Notes: a model not told the origin generated them from the letters alone. 64,000 nucleotides of DNA from Streptomyces flavochromogenes (GCF_000717595.1 NZ_JNZO01000011.1:189064-253063), one strand, 5' to 3'. Shown: positions 44,753 through 55,048, numbered from the stretch's first letter. A program made the numbers and translations.

Positions 44753-45556
44753 TCACTTCCTCCGGAAGAGGAGATCGTTCACGACGTGGCCCTTGTCGAG
44801 CCCCTGCCCCTCGAAGCGGGTGAGCGGCCGGAAGTCGGGCCGCGGCGAGAAACCGCCGTCGGCCTGGGTGTTCTCGAAGTCGGGGTGCGCGGAGAGTACC
44901 TCCAGCATCTGCTCGGCGTACGACTCCCAGTCGGTGGCGCAGTGCAGCACGCCGCCGGGCTTGAGCCGGGTCGCGAGGAGGCTGAGGAACTCGGGCTGGA
45001 TGAGGCGCCGCTTGTGGTGGCGGGCCTTGGGCCACGGGTCCGGGAAGTAGACGCGGCAGCCGTCGAGGGAGTCCTTGTCGAGCATCTCGCGGAGCAGGAT
45101 GATCGCGTCGCCGTTGGCGACCCGGACGTTGGTCAGGCCGTTCCGGTCGGCGAGGCCGAGGAGGTTGCCCTGGCCGGGGGTGTGGACGTCGACGGCGAGG
45201 ATGCCGGTGCCGGGGTCGGCGGCGGCCATCTGCGCGGTCGCCTCGCCCATGCCGAAGCCGATCTCGAGGACGACGGGGAGCCCGTCGAACATCTCGCCGA
45301 GGTCGATGACCTGCTTGCCGTCGATGTCGAGACCCCAGTCGGGCCATCGCTTCAGCAGGGCCTCGGCCTGACCGGCGGTGACGCGACTGCGCCGCGGCTG
45401 GAAGCTGCGGATCCGCCGCTCGTGATGAGACCCGGCGGGATCGGGCAGGGGGCCCTCACCGGGCGCGAACCGCTGACTGCCCCGCTGCGAGACGGGCCGT
45501 ACGGACTCGGCGGGGTCGGCGAGGGGGCGCGCGATGTTCTCTGGCTGCTCAGACAC
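44753..45556 (-). CDS. trmB: tRNA (guanine-N7-)-methyltransferase
   Basis: A 267-residue SAM-dependent methyltransferase that makes m7G46 in tRNA. The SAM-binding site is VVLEIGFGMGEATAQMA, the acidic loop GNGDAI-type is VANGDAIILL, and the signature FPDPWPKARHHKRRL holds the catalytic Asp and RNA-contacting residues. A further SAM/RNA helix is TDWESYAEQM, and the C-terminus is RFEGQGLDKGHVVNDLLFRR. It has an extra N-terminal tail of about 50 residues. Start GTG 45556 with no strong RBS. It is 40 bases upstream of the PrsW gene and may be cotranscribed. Confidence 0.94.
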   Translation of the reverse strand: MSEQPENIARPLADPAESVRPVSQRGSQRFAPGEGPLPDPAGSHHERRIRSFQPRRSRVTAGQAEALLKRWPDWGLDIDGKQVIDLGEMFDGLPVVLEIGFGMGEATAQMAAADPGTGILAVDVHTPGQGNLLGLADRNGLTNVRVANGDAIILLREMLDKDSLDGCRVYFPDPWPKARHHKRRLIQPEFLSLLATRLKPGGVLHCATDWESYAEQMLEVLSAHPDFENTQADGGFSPRPDFRPLTRFEGQGLDKGHVVNDLLFRRK

Positions 45557-45599
45557 AATGCCCCGATTCTACGGCGAACCCCGCGCCCCGGGCGATGGG

Positions 45600-46784
45600 C
45601 TACAGCCGGGCCAGCGCCCTCCCCGCCACCTCCCGCCCGATCGGCAGCGACGCCGTCGCCGCGGGCGAAGGCGCGTTCAGGACGTGGACCGTCCGCGGCG
45701 CCTCGCGGATCAGGAAGTCGTCGACCAGCGTCCCGTCCCGCAGCACCGCCTGCGCCCGCACTCCCGCGTCCGCCCGCCGAAGGTCGGACTCCGACACCAC
45801 CGGCAGCAGCCGCCGCACCGCCTCCGTGAACGCCCGCTTCGACACCGACCGCCGCAGCTCACCGGCGCCGTACCGCCAGTGCGCCCGGGCGATCGCCCAC
45901 GACCCGGGCCACGCGAGCGTGCCGGCCAGCTCGCGCGGGCGGACGACGGACCAGCCGTACCCCTCCCGGGCGAGCGCCGGGACCGCGTTCGGCCCGATGT
46001 GGACGCCGCCGTCGATGCCACGCGTCAGATGCACCCCGAGGAAGGGGAAGGCCGGGTCCGGCACCGGATAGACGAGACCGCGCACGAGCGAGGGGTCCCG
46101 GAGCTCGTAGTACTCGCCCCGGAAGGGCACGATCCGCATGCCTGGATCGTCGCCCGCGAGCCGCGCGATCCGGTCGCAGTGCAGCCCCGCGCAGTTGACC
46201 AGGACCCGTGCCCGCACCACCCGGCCGTCCGCCGTCCGGACGGCGACCCCCCAGGACCGCCGGTCGATGACGGTGACCTCCGCGCCGTACAGGATCCGGG
46301 CCCGGGAGGACTCGGCGAGCCGCCGGGACACCGCCCCGTAGTCGCAGATGCCGGTCGTGCCGACGTGGATCGCGGCCAGGCCCCGCACCCGGGGCTCGTA
46401 CTCGCTGATCTGGGCGGGCCCGAGCTCGCGCACCGGGATGCCGTTCTCCCTGCCGCGCTGGACGAGCGCGTGCAGCCGGGGCAGCTCCTCGCGCGCGGTG
46501 GCGACGACGAGCTTGCCCGTCACCTCGTACGGAATGTCCCACTCTGCGCAGAACTTGACCATTTCGGCCGCGCCCTCGACCGCGAACCGGGCCTTGAGTG
46601 ACCCCGGCCGGTAGTAGATCCCGCTGTGGATCACCCCGCTGTTGCGCCCGGTCTGGTGGCTCGCGAGCGCGTGCTCCTTCTCCAGGACCGTGACCCGGGT
46701 GCCGGGAGCGGCGCGCGTCAGGGCGTACGCCGTCGACAGACCGACGATCCCGCCGCCGATCACCAGCACGTCACAGTCAAACAC
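45600..46784 (-). CDS. lhgO: L-2-hydroxyglutarate oxidase
   Basis: A 394-residue FAD-dependent oxidase of the DAO/LhgO family. The dinucleotide fold is CDVLVIGGGIVGLSTAYALT, and the family motif is GRNSGVIHSGIYYRPGSLKA. VRPRELAGTLAWPGSW and the C-terminal NAPSPAATASLPIG are typical. It oxidises L-2-hydroxyglutarate, a metabolic by-product, to 2-oxoglutarate. The start is GTG 46784, with GGAGGT seven bases upstream; the frame is open to 46883 but without an RBS. It lies upstream of trmB on the same strand, separated by 43 bases. Confidence 0.9.
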   Translation of the reverse strand: MFDCDVLVIGGGIVGLSTAYALTRAAPGTRVTVLEKEHALASHQTGRNSGVIHSGIYYRPGSLKARFAVEGAAEMVKFCAEWDIPYEVTGKLVVATAREELPRLHALVQRGRENGIPVRELGPAQISEYEPRVRGLAAIHVGTTGICDYGAVSRRLAESSRARILYGAEVTVIDRRSWGVAVRTADGRVVRARVLVNCAGLHCDRIARLAGDDPGMRIVPFRGEYYELRDPSLVRGLVYPVPDPAFPFLGVHLTRGIDGGVHIGPNAVPALAREGYGWSVVRPRELAGTLAWPGSWAIARAHWRYGAGELRRSVSKRAFTEAVRRLLPVVSESDLRRADAGVRAQAVLRDGTLVDDFLIREAPRTVHVLNAPSPAATASLPIGREVAGRALARL

Positions 46785-46937
46785 CAGCGCCACCTCCCAC
46801 CCCCGATAGTGCACTGGCCCACTGACAATCCCGTGAAACCTCGCGCGACGGCACGAGACGCAGGTCACCCCGACGCAGGGCATGCCGAAGCGGTTCGCGC
46901 CCCTCGCGTCGGGGGCGACGAGCGGCGCCCCCGCCCC

Positions 46938-48419
46938 TCACGCCGGTGCGACGAGCAGCGGCCTGGCCCGCTCCCGCAGTTCCATGACCCGGGGCTCGTC
47001 CCCGTACGGCTCCAGCCGGTGCAGCAGATCCCGTACGTACTCCGTCGTCCGCGCCGACGAGATCCGCCCCGCCACCTCCACCGCGCGCGTGCCCGCCGCG
47101 CAGGCCGCGTCCAGGTTGCCCGACTCCAGCTCGGCGACGGCGGAGACCACGAGGCGCAGCCCGTGCGAGCGGACGAACTCCTCCGTCGGCCGCGAGAGCG
47201 CCTGCTCGGTGAAGCGTCGCACCTCGCGCGGCGCCTTCAGGTCGCTGTAGCACTCGGCGGCGTCGGCGCAGAACCGGTCGTACGAGTAGAAGCCCAGCCA
47301 CGTCGGGTCGCCGTCGCCTTCGCGGGAGCGCTCCAGCCAGCCCTCGGCGGACTTGAGCGCCGCAGCCGCGGCGACCCCGTCACCGGCCTTCGCGTGCGCG
47401 CGTGCCTCGACGAGCCGGAAGAAGGACATGGTGCGGGCGGTGGCAAGGCCCCGGTTCCGCTCGAGCGCGGCCTGGGCGAGGTCGACGCCCTCGTCGGCGA
47501 AGCCCCGGTAGGTGGCCTGGAGGGACATCGAGGCGAGGACGTAGCCCCCGAGGGGTACGTCGGCGGCGGCGCGGGCGAGCCGCAGTGCCTGGATGTAGTA
47601 GCGCTGGGCGGCCTCCTGCTGCCCGGTGTCGAAGGCCATCCAGCCGGCGAGCCGGGTGAGCTCGGCGGTCGCGCCGAAGAGGGCTCGGCCGACCTCGTCG
47701 GAGTACGAGGCGAGCAGCAGCGGGGCCGCGTCCACGCGTAAGCACTCGGGGACCATGGACGAACGCCAGTCCCCGCCGCCGTACTTGGAGTCCCAGCGGC
47801 GCGCGTCCTCGGCGGCCTCGCGGAGTTTGGCGACGTCGCTGTGCCCCACGCGCACGTGCTCGGTGGCGGCCGAGGCGGTCGCCGCGCCGCCCGTGGCGCC
47901 CCCGCCCCCGCCCGTGATTCCGGCCCCCGGCGGGCGCGGCGCCTCGCGCTCCACCGACGGGTCGGCCGGGGTTATCAGCCAGCGGGACGCGGGCGTCGCG
48001 TACGCGCTCACCGCGAAGGAGCCGGCGAGCGACTGCCAGATCCCGCCACCGCCGGCCCGCCGCCCGGCGAGATCGAGCCGGTACAGGTCGGTCGCGGAGC
48101 GCACCGCCTCGCCCACGTCGCGCGGGAACGCGAGGCCCACCTCGGGCGCGGGGTCGGCGTCGGCGAGCCCGATCTCGTGCAGCGGCACGGGCCGGCCGAG
48201 CTTCTGCCCGATCGCGGCGGCGATCAGGTGCGGCGCGGCGCCCTGCGGCACCATGCCCTTCGACACCCACCGGGCGACCGAGGTCTTGTCGTATCGAAGC
48301 GTCAGGCCCCGTTGCGCACCGAGGTCGTTGACGCGCCGGGCCAGCCCGGCGTTGCTGATTCCCGCGAGGGCGAGAACCGTGCCGAGCTTTTCGTTCGGCC
48401 CGCGTTGCTCCCTGGACAT
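46938..48419 (-). CDS. Sporulation-associated transcriptional regulator (HTH plus TPR-like repeats)
   Basis: A 493-residue regulator. The N-terminal helix-turn-helix is at residues 15-60 ([20 protein letters not shown], then [15 protein letters not shown]). A Gly-rich hinge ([14 protein letters not shown]) lies near residue 160. The second half is a TPR-like helical repeat region ([50 protein letters not shown]). It resembles the NsdA-type regulators and the ORF1590 sporulation protein I recall from S. griseus; SCO4114 is annotated similarly. ATG 48419 has GAGGGG upstream. It is divergent from an asparagine-synthase-like gene. Role in timing of sporulation is inferred. Confidence 0.8.
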   Translation of the reverse strand: MSREQRGPNEKLGTVLALAGISNAGLARRVNDLGAQRGLTLRYDKTSVARWVSKGMVPQGAAPHLIAAAIGQKLGRPVPLHEIGLADADPAPEVGLAFPRDVGEAVRSATDLYRLDLAGRRAGGGGIWQSLAGSFAVSAYATPASRWLITPADPSVEREAPRPPGAGITGGGGGATGGAATASAATEHVRVGHSDVAKLREAAEDARRWDSKYGGGDWRSSMVPECLRVDAAPLLLASYSDEVGRALFGATAELTRLAGWMAFDTGQQEAAQRYYIQALRLARAAADVPLGGYVLASMSLQATYRGFADEGVDLAQAALERNRGLATARTMSFFRLVEARAHAKAGDGVAAAAALKSAEGWLERSREGDGDPTWLGFYSYDRFCADAAECYSDLKAPREVRRFTEQALSRPTEEFVRSHGLRLVVSAVAELESGNLDAACAAGTRAVEVAGRISSARTTEYVRDLLHRLEPYGDEPRVMELRERARPLLVAPA

Positions 48420-48988
48420 GACGCCACCCCTCGACAACCCAGACGGCCGCCACGACGCCGGGCATAGGCGTGCGGCATTCGTAAACACAGCGTAGTTCGC
48501 CGCATCCCTACCGTTAAGGGGCGGTGTTCCGTATGGCGAGATTGTTGTGTGAAAGGCCGACAGCCGGGCCGGGCGGACCGCCTCGTGCTCCCGCCGTGTG
48601 GCCGTGCGCCCGGCCGTGCGCTCTCTCGGCATGGCCGGGGGAGCGCTTCCATGAGTAGCGCGTGGGTCGGCCCGCTCGGCCGGGAAGGTGTCCCGGACCA
48701 GTGGGCTGGGGGATACCGCCGCCCCATTCCCCGCGGGCGGCGGACGGCGCCGGGAGGCGGGAGCGCCTCCCGGGCTGCCGGTGGCCGGTGTGAAGCGGTG
48801 TGCGTGGGCAGGTGCCCCGGACGCTTCTCGCCCCACCGCGGAGGGGCGATATTTGGCCGAATGACGCCGGTGTTCAACTGGCCCATGCCAGGGGCGCATT
48901 CGGCTTTCGCGTGCGTGCACCCGGACTCCGCCCCGTGCGCCGTTGTCGTGGCAGCATGTCTCCCACCGAAACGGATGTGGAGGCGCCG
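48420..48988. promoter_or_regulatory. Divergent region between the sporulation regulator and the asparagine-synthase-like gene
   Basis: These 569 bases hold no convincing gene. The part next to the regulator (48480-48545) is less GC-rich and likely carries its promoter. A frame starting at ATG 48652 with GGGGGAGCG upstream ([20 protein letters not shown]) is open for over 100 codons, but its codon pattern is not typical. I looked for a short Cys/Ser-rich or lasso-type precursor and saw none convincing. Confidence 0.4.
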
Positions 48989-51214
48989 ATGCGATGGCTG
49001 GTGGGCTGGAGCAGTGTCGCCGCGGGCTTCGCAACGACGGCCGCGGCCCGGGCGGGCTCGGTGAGCGGCTCGTACGGCGGCGGATACGGCTCCGGCCCGG
49101 GTGCCGGGTACGTCTCGGGATCCGGTTCGGGATCAGGCGCCGGCCACGGCTCCGGCTACGGCCACGCGGCAGCCACCGAGGGGCGCACGGTGCAACCGGT
49201 CGGCGCACAACTCCTCTGGGGCGACCCCGATCCGCTGTGGGCGGTCGGCGACTGGCGCCCCGACGAGGTGCGGGTCGTGGCCGTCGACGACCACACCCGT
49301 CTCGCCGTCCTCGGCTGTTGCGCCGCGAGCGACGAGGAACTGCGGATCGGCCTGCTCACCGCGCGCGGGGGCGCGTTGCGGCACCTCACGGCATGGCCCG
49401 GCAGCTACACCGCGGTCGTCAAGGCCGGCCGCCGGGTCACCGTCACCGGTGATCTCGCGGGTGCCCGGCCCGTCTTCCACACCGCGTGGGCCGGCGGCAC
49501 CGCCTTCGCCACCGCCGCCCTCCCGCTCGCCGACCTGGTCGAGGCCCAGCTCGACATCGGCCATCTCGCGGCGCTGCTCGCCTGCCCGGAGACCCCGGAG
49601 GCGCTGCGCGACTCCACCCCGTACGAAGGGGTCCGGCGGGTTCCCCCCGGCCACGCGCTGATCCTGCGGGAGGGCTCGCGCGAGATCGCGGGGTACGAGC
49701 AGGTCGCCTCGCTCGCGGTCGCGGCGGCCGAGGCCGACCCCCGGCAGGCCGTCGAGGGGGTCAAGGACGCCCTGATCGAAGCCGTGCGCGCGCGGCTCAC
49801 CGCCCCGCGGCACGCCCCCGAGGCGCCGCTGCCCGACCCGGGCCCGGTGCCCGGCATGGGGCCGGCCGACCGGCGCGCGGCCCGGGGCGCGGGCCCGGCG
49901 CCCGGCATCGGCGCCGACCTGTCGGGCGGCAGCGCCTCCGGCACGCTCGCGCTGCTCGCGGCGGGCCTCCCCGGGGTCCCCGGCACGATCACCGGGCAGG
50001 GCACCGGCGCGGGGGAGCGGCTGCTCGCCGTCACCTTCAACGACCTGGCCACGCGCGCGGGTTCCGACCGGGAGGACGAGCTGAAGCGGGCCGGGACGAT
50101 AGCGGCCGACCCGCGCCTGCACCACGTGGTCGTCGCGGGCGGCGAGGAGGCGCTCCCGTACGCCGCCCTGGACGGGCCGCTCACGGACGAGCCGGGGCCT
50201 TCCCTCGTGACGGCCGAACGGCACCGGAGACGGCTCGCGGGCGGCAGTGCCGACCACTTCACCGGGATGGGCGCCAAGCAGGTCCTGGACGCCCACCCGG
50301 CGCGCCTCGCGGACCTCCTGATGGACCGCAGGCGCCGCTCGCTCGTGCGTCCGGTGACGGCGCTCGCGAAGGCCTCGGGGACATCGGCGGGCTCGCTCCT
50401 GGTGCCGCTGACGGTGTACCGGGCGGCGCGGAAGCTGGCCCGGACCCCGTACCGGACGGGTCTGGAGGCGGCCGCCCAGCGGGTCCTGGAGGCGAACCGC
50501 ACGGCTCCGGACGGCTTCGGCCCCCTGGAGGCGTCCCTCTCGGCGCTCACCTGGTCCCGGCCGGGGCCCGCGGCACGCTGGCTGACGGGGGAGGCGCTGG
50601 CTGAAGTATCGGTTCGTCTGAACCGGGCGGCGACCCTGCCGACCTCCGTCCAGCGCCCGGGCGAAGCACGCGCGCGTGCCGCGCTCGCACGTGCGGCGGC
50701 CGACCACCGGGTCCTGGAACAGGCCGCGGAGATCCGCGGCCAGCGCCTGCACGCCCCCTTCCTCGACAACCAGGTCGTACGGGCCTGCCGCACCCTCCCG
50801 GAGTCGCTCCGGGTCCAGCCGGACGCCCGCGCGGGCGTCCTGCGCACGGTCCTGTCCGGCGCCGGCATCCACGACCTCCCCCCGGGCTGGGGCGCCCCCC
50901 ACCCGGCGGTCCCGGCCGGCGCCACGCGCGCGGGCCTGCGCGCGGCCCTCCCGCACCTGATCGCTCTCTTCGACGCCCCGCTGCTCGCCGACGCGGGCCT
51001 GATCGAGGCACGCGTGGTCCGCGAGGCCCTCCGTGCGGCGGCCGACGGCGCACCCGTCCCTCTCGACGGCCTCGCCGACCTCGTCTCCACCGAACTCTGG
51101 CTCCGCCGCCTCATGTCCCGCAGGGGCTCCTGCTGGACGGACACGACGTCTCCCCGCCCGCCCCGCGCGGTCCAGGGCCCGCTGATCCCCGCCTCGCGAT
51201 CGCTCTCGGCGTGA
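48989..51214 (+). CDS. Asparagine-synthase-like protein with degenerate catalytic motifs
   Basis: A 741-residue protein resembling asparagine synthetase B and lasso-peptide cyclases. The N-terminal region ([20 protein letters not shown]) lacks the nucleophilic Cys2 of glutamine-dependent enzymes. Residues 28-60 are a Gly/Ser/Tyr low-complexity insert. [20 protein letters not shown] and the [12 protein letters not shown] region fit the Ntn-like lobe. The PP-loop expected as SGGxDS reads [15 protein letters not shown] (about residue 312), with Ala in place of Asp. The C-terminal helical lobe ([20 protein letters not shown]) is conserved. Start ATG 48989 with GGAGG. It is probably non-catalytic or catalyses an altered adenylation. 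I recall it as SCO4115, conserved across Streptomyces, without known function. Confidence 0.75.
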   Translation: MRWLVGWSSVAAGFATTAAARAGSVSGSYGGGYGSGPGAGYVSGSGSGSGAGHGSGYGHAAATEGRTVQPVGAQLLWGDPDPLWAVGDWRPDEVRVVAVDDHTRLAVLGCCAASDEELRIGLLTARGGALRHLTAWPGSYTAVVKAGRRVTVTGDLAGARPVFHTAWAGGTAFATAALPLADLVEAQLDIGHLAALLACPETPEALRDSTPYEGVRRVPPGHALILREGSREIAGYEQVASLAVAAAEADPRQAVEGVKDALIEAVRARLTAPRHAPEAPLPDPGPVPGMGPADRRAARGAGPAPGIGADLSGGSASGTLALLAAGLPGVPGTITGQGTGAGERLLAVTFNDLATRAGSDREDELKRAGTIAADPRLHHVVVAGGEEALPYAALDGPLTDEPGPSLVTAERHRRRLAGGSADHFTGMGAKQVLDAHPARLADLLMDRRRRSLVRPVTALAKASGTSAGSLLVPLTVYRAARKLARTPYRTGLEAAAQRVLEANRTAPDGFGPLEASLSALTWSRPGPAARWLTGEALAEVSVRLNRAATLPTSVQRPGEARARAALARAAADHRVLEQAAEIRGQRLHAPFLDNQVVRACRTLPESLRVQPDARAGVLRTVLSGAGIHDLPPGWGAPHPAVPAGATRAGLRAALPHLIALFDAPLLADAGLIEARVVREALRAAADGAPVPLDGLADLVSTELWLRRLMSRRGSCWTDTTSPRPPRAVQGPLIPASRSLSA

Positions 51215-51622
51215 GGGCCGTCTCCACAGCGGAACGCCCCCGCACGCCCGTTCGAGTGGACGCTCCCAGGACCGTGACCCGGCCCCCGCCCACCGCGGGC
51301 CGCGACCGCGTCAGAAGATCCGGGCCCATGCCCGCGCGGACATCCCCCTCCACCTGCCGATCGACCGCGGGACCGGCGAGGCGGTCGTGCGCACCGACTC
51401 CACCCGCTGACCGACCGCGGGACCGGCGAGGCCGTCGTGCGCACCGAGCCCTCCCGTGACGACTTCGCTCTCAAGTCCGTCCACAAGCTGGGGACACAGG
51501 TCCCGCTCCACGCCCCGCTCGGCTTCACCCTGGACACCGCGGAGTTCCGACCGCCGCGACCCCAGGATCACCCCCGGGTAAACCCCGAGGCGTACGTCAG
51601 TGCCACCGGACACAATGAGCCG
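51215..51622. other. Intergenic region with decayed coding sequence before the SARP gene
   Basis: No intact gene. One frame ends at TGA 51408-51410 (RAHARADIPLHLPIDRGTGE, then AVVRTDSTR) and, after a repeat, another frame resumes (TDRGTGEAVVRTEPSRDDFA, then LGTQVPLHAPLGFTLDTAEF). Third positions are GC-rich in both, so this looks like a broken gene of a family I do not recognise. The last 30 bases hold CACAAT at 51611-51616, the likely -10 of the SARP gene. Confidence 0.45.
51362..51447 (+). repeat. 36-base direct repeat with 50-base offset inside a broken frame
   Basis: CGACCGCGGGACCGGCGAGG continues to CGTGCGCACCGA at 51362-51397 and again at 51412-51447, with one difference. The 50-base offset shifts the reading frame, so the repeat itself breaks the coding sequence. 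Confidence 0.75.
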
Positions 51623-54600
51623 GTGCGGTATCTCATCCTCGGCACCACCGAGGCCCTCGGCCCCCGCGGCACCCCCCTCCCCCTCGGCGGCGCCCGGCTG
51701 CGCGCGCTCCTCGCCGCGCTCGCGCTGCGCGGCGGACGCGCCGCGTCCGTCACCGAACTCGCCGACGACGTGTACGGGGACTCCCCGCCGCAGGACGCCC
51801 CCGCCGCCCTCCAGGCCCTCGTCGGCCGCCTCCGCCGGATCATCGGCAGCGACGCCGTGGCCTCCACCCCCGGCCCCGGCTACCGGCTCGTCGCCGCCCC
51901 CGAGGACATCGACCTGTACGTCTTCGAGCGCCGGGTCAAGGACGCGGGCGCCCACCTCGACGCCGGCGACCCGGAGCAGGCCGCGGCCGTCCTCCGCCCG
52001 GCCCTCGCTCTCTTCCGGGGGCCCGCCCTCGCCGACCTGTCCGACCCGGCCGGCGTCCGCCTTGAGGCACAGCGGCTCGCGGCGCTGCGGCAGCGCGTCG
52101 AGGCCGATCTCCGGCGGGGCGCCACCGACGGACTCGTACCGGAGCTGACCGGGCTGACCACCACGTACCCGTACGACGAGGCCTTCCACGCCCAGCTCAT
52201 CCGCGCCCTGCGGGCCGAGGGCCGGCACGCCGACGCCCTCGCCGCCTTCGAGTCGGCCCGCCGTACCCTCGCGGACGCCCTGGGCGCCGATCCCGGACCC
52301 GAGCTCGCCGCCCTCCACCGGGAACTCCTCACGGCGCCCCCGGGCCCTCCCCGCACCGGCGGCGACTGGGGGCCGCCCCCGCCCGCCCCCCTCCGGCCGA
52401 CGCCGCCGGACCCGCGCCAGAGTCCCGGTACCGCGCGGGAGCCCCGCCCCGAGCCGCCCGCACCGGACCACCCGCGCCCCCTCACCGCCACCCCCGGCAA
52501 CATCCGCCCCCGCCTCACCTCCTTCGTCGGCCGGGAGCCCGAGCTGGCCGCGATCCACGCCGATCTGGACCGCTTCCGGCTCGTCACGCTCACCGGCCCG
52601 GGCGGCTCCGGCAAGACACGGCTCGCCGAAGAGGCCGCTCTGAGGGTCCTCGCCCCGGCCGGCGCCCCTGACGCCTCAGACGGCCTCGACGGTCACTTCC
52701 CCGCCGCCTGGATCGCCGAACTCGCCCCGCTCGACGACCCCGAGGCCGTCCCCGGCGCCGTCCTCTCCGCGCTCCGGCTCCGCGAGGTCCACCTGATCAC
52801 CCGTGAGGGCGTGACCCTCCAGGACGACCCCACGGCCCATCTCGTCGAGCACCTCGCCCGCCGCCCCTTCCTCCTCGTCCTCGACAACTGCGAGCACGTG
52901 ATCGACGCGGCCGCCGCCCTCGCCGAGACCCTCCTCACCGACTGCCCGCAGCTCCGCATCCTCGCCACCAGCCGCGAACCCCTCGGCGTCCCGGGAGAGT
53001 CGGTCCGCCCCCTGGAGCCCCTGCCGCCGGACCCCGCGCACCGCCTGTTCGCCGAGCGCGCCCGCGCCGTACGCCCCGACGTCGACCTCACCCAGGGCGG
53101 CCGCGCGGCCGTCGACGAGATCTGCCGCCGCCTCGACGGCCTGCCCCTCGCCATCGAACTGGCCGCCGCCCGCCTCCGGCTGCTCACCCCGCGCCAGATC
53201 GCCGACCGCCTCGACGACCGCTTCCGTCTCCTCACCTCCGGCTCCCGCACGGCCCTGCCCCGCCAGCAGACCCTCCGCGCGGTCGTCGACTGGTCCTGGG
53301 ACCTGCTCGACCCCGAGGAGCGCACCCTGCTCCGCCAGGTCTCGGTCTTCGCCGGCGGCTGGGACCTCGCCGCCGCGGAGGCCCTCTCCCCGCGCGCGGC
53401 GGACCCGCTCGGCGCCCTGGTCGACAAGTCCCTCGTCGTCGCCACCCCTGTCGAGGGCGGCGAGATGCGCTACCGGCTCCTGGAGACCATCCACGAGTAC
53501 GCGGCCGAGCGCGCCGCCGAGACCCCCGCGGTCCTCGCCGCCGCCGAGGCCGCCCACACCGCCCACTTCACGGCGCTCGCCGAGACGGCCGAGCCCAGAC
53601 TCCGCTCGGCCGAGCAGCTCCCGTGGATCGAGCGGATCGAGCGCGACCTGGACAACATCCGCGCCGCCCTGCACCGCGCCGTCGGCACCTCCCCCAAGCT
53701 CTCGGCCTCGCCCGAGCAGGGGGCACCCCCGCCCGACGAGGCCGCCGCCCACCGCCTGGTCTTCGCCATGGGCTGGTTCTGGTGGCTGCGCAACTACCGC
53801 CCCGAGGGCGCGACCTGGGTCGACCGTACGGTGGCACTCGGCGACGACCCGACCGACCCCGACGACCCCCGCTACTGGCCCCGTATGCGTCTGCGCATGC
53901 TGCAGTTCTTCCTGGAGGTCGAGAGCCGCACGCTGGGTGACTTCCAGGAACCGGAGGCGATCGCGCTCGCCCGCCGCGTACGGTCGGCGTTCGGCGAGCC
54001 GCCCGGCCCGGAGGGCGCCCGGTTCCCCGGCCTGCTCTGGCCGTTCACCGCGTACCTCACCGAGGAACCCGCCGTGGTCCGCGCCCTCCTCGACGAGGCC
54101 GTCGCCAACTGCCGCCGTCACGGCGGCGACTGGGAGGTCGGCGTCAGCCTCATGTTCCGTACGCACATGGTCGTCGACATGCCCGGCGGCATGCCCGGCA
54201 TCGACGAGGACCTGGCCGAGCTCCGCCTCCTCGCCCGGAGCGTCGGCGACCGCTGGATGGGCGCCCAGATCGCGAGCGCGGTGGGCGAGGCCCACATGCT
54301 GCGCGGCCGCAGCGAGGAGGCCGGGGAGGCGTACGAGGAGGCCCTCCGGCTCGCCCGTGAGGTCGGCGCGCACGCCGAGTCCCCGTTCCTCCTCGCCCGG
54401 CTGGCCGAACTCGCTTACCAGACGGGGGACATGGAGGCCGCGGAGAAGGGTCTCGACGAGGCCTCCCGGGAGGCGGAGCGCTACGGCGTGCGGGACACCG
54501 GCGTGTTCGTCTGCTTCCTGCGGGCCGCCCTCGCCCTGTACCGCGGTGAGGTCGCGGAGGCCCGCGCCCAGCTGGAGGAGGCGGGCCGCACGGTCGCGAC

Positions 54601-55048
54601 CGGGGCGCCCCCACCACATTTCGAGGCGGTTCTCGTGGGCTTGTCCGCGCGCGTCGAGGCGGGCGAGGGGCGGGCGTCCGCCGTCGCCACGGCCACTGAA
54701 GCGCTGCGCGGTGCGCGGGACGCGCAGTGCGCGGACTTCGTCACCTCGGGCCTGGGGGAGGGGCTCGCGGTGGTCCTGTCCTCGGCGGGTGAGACCACCT
54801 TGGCGGTCACGGTCATGGCGGCCGTGGAGGGCTGGCGCGCCGGGCTGCCCCGCTCGGTCCCCGGCCTGCGGGACCTTCAGGCGGTGACCGACCGGGCGCT
54901 CGCGGCGCTCGGCCCGTCGGGCGTCGCCGCCGCCCGGGCGGCGGGGGAGGGCCTCGGCGTCGACGAGGTACTGGCCCTCGCGGAGACCGTCGCCACGAGG
55001 CCCGGACCGGACGAACCCGGGACCTTCGGGAGCGTCAGGAGCAGCTGA
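51623..55048 (+). CDS. SARP-type (BTAD) regulator with NB-ARC ATPase and TPR-like region
   Basis: An 1141-residue AfsR-like regulator. Residues 1-95 form an OmpR-type winged helix (RYLILGTTEALGPRGTPLPL, then LTELADDVYGDSPPQDAPA-type). Residues 95-240 form the BTAD (FHAQLIRALRAEGRHADALA). Residues about 290-560 form the NB-ARC/STAND ATPase: Walker A LTGPGGSGKTRLAEEA (about 322-337), Walker B LLVLDNCEHVID and LDGLPLAIELAAARL. The rest is TPR-like. The STAND design senses a ligand or nucleotide and then activates target genes. Start GTG 51623 appears leaderless (CACAAT six bases upstream); the frame is open to 51437 but crosses the repeat. Its end overlaps the convergent sigma gene by 14 bases. 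Confidence 0.88.
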   Translation: MRYLILGTTEALGPRGTPLPLGGARLRALLAALALRGGRAASVTELADDVYGDSPPQDAPAALQALVGRLRRIIGSDAVASTPGPGYRLVAAPEDIDLYVFERRVKDAGAHLDAGDPEQAAAVLRPALALFRGPALADLSDPAGVRLEAQRLAALRQRVEADLRRGATDGLVPELTGLTTTYPYDEAFHAQLIRALRAEGRHADALAAFESARRTLADALGADPGPELAALHRELLTAPPGPPRTGGDWGPPPPAPLRPTPPDPRQSPGTAREPRPEPPAPDHPRPLTATPGNIRPRLTSFVGREPELAAIHADLDRFRLVTLTGPGGSGKTRLAEEAALRVLAPAGAPDASDGLDGHFPAAWIAELAPLDDPEAVPGAVLSALRLREVHLITREGVTLQDDPTAHLVEHLARRPFLLVLDNCEHVIDAAAALAETLLTDCPQLRILATSREPLGVPGESVRPLEPLPPDPAHRLFAERARAVRPDVDLTQGGRAAVDEICRRLDGLPLAIELAAARLRLLTPRQIADRLDDRFRLLTSGSRTALPRQQTLRAVVDWSWDLLDPEERTLLRQVSVFAGGWDLAAAEALSPRAADPLGALVDKSLVVATPVEGGEMRYRLLETIHEYAAERAAETPAVLAAAEAAHTAHFTALAETAEPRLRSAEQLPWIERIERDLDNIRAALHRAVGTSPKLSASPEQGAPPPDEAAAHRLVFAMGWFWWLRNYRPEGATWVDRTVALGDDPTDPDDPRYWPRMRLRMLQFFLEVESRTLGDFQEPEAIALARRVRSAFGEPPGPEGARFPGLLWPFTAYLTEEPAVVRALLDEAVANCRRHGGDWEVGVSLMFRTHMVVDMPGGMPGIDEDLAELRLLARSVGDRWMGAQIASAVGEAHMLRGRSEEAGEAYEEALRLAREVGAHAESPFLLARLAELAYQTGDMEAAEKGLDEASREAERYGVRDTGVFVCFLRAALALYRGEVAEARAQLEEAGRTVATGAPPPHFEAVLVGLSARVEAGEGRASAVATATEALRGARDAQCADFVTSGLGEGLAVVLSSAGETTLAVTVMAAVEGWRAGLPRSVPGLRDLQAVTDRALAALGPSGVAAARAAGEGLGVDEVLALAETVATRPGPDEPGTFGSVRSS

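Noticed and set aside
48652..49064. Possible small gene (start ATG 48652) in the divergent region before the asparagine-synthase-like gene
   Set aside because: It has a fair RBS but runs into the real gene in another frame, and neither codon bias nor composition supports it. It does not look like a lasso or other peptide precursor.
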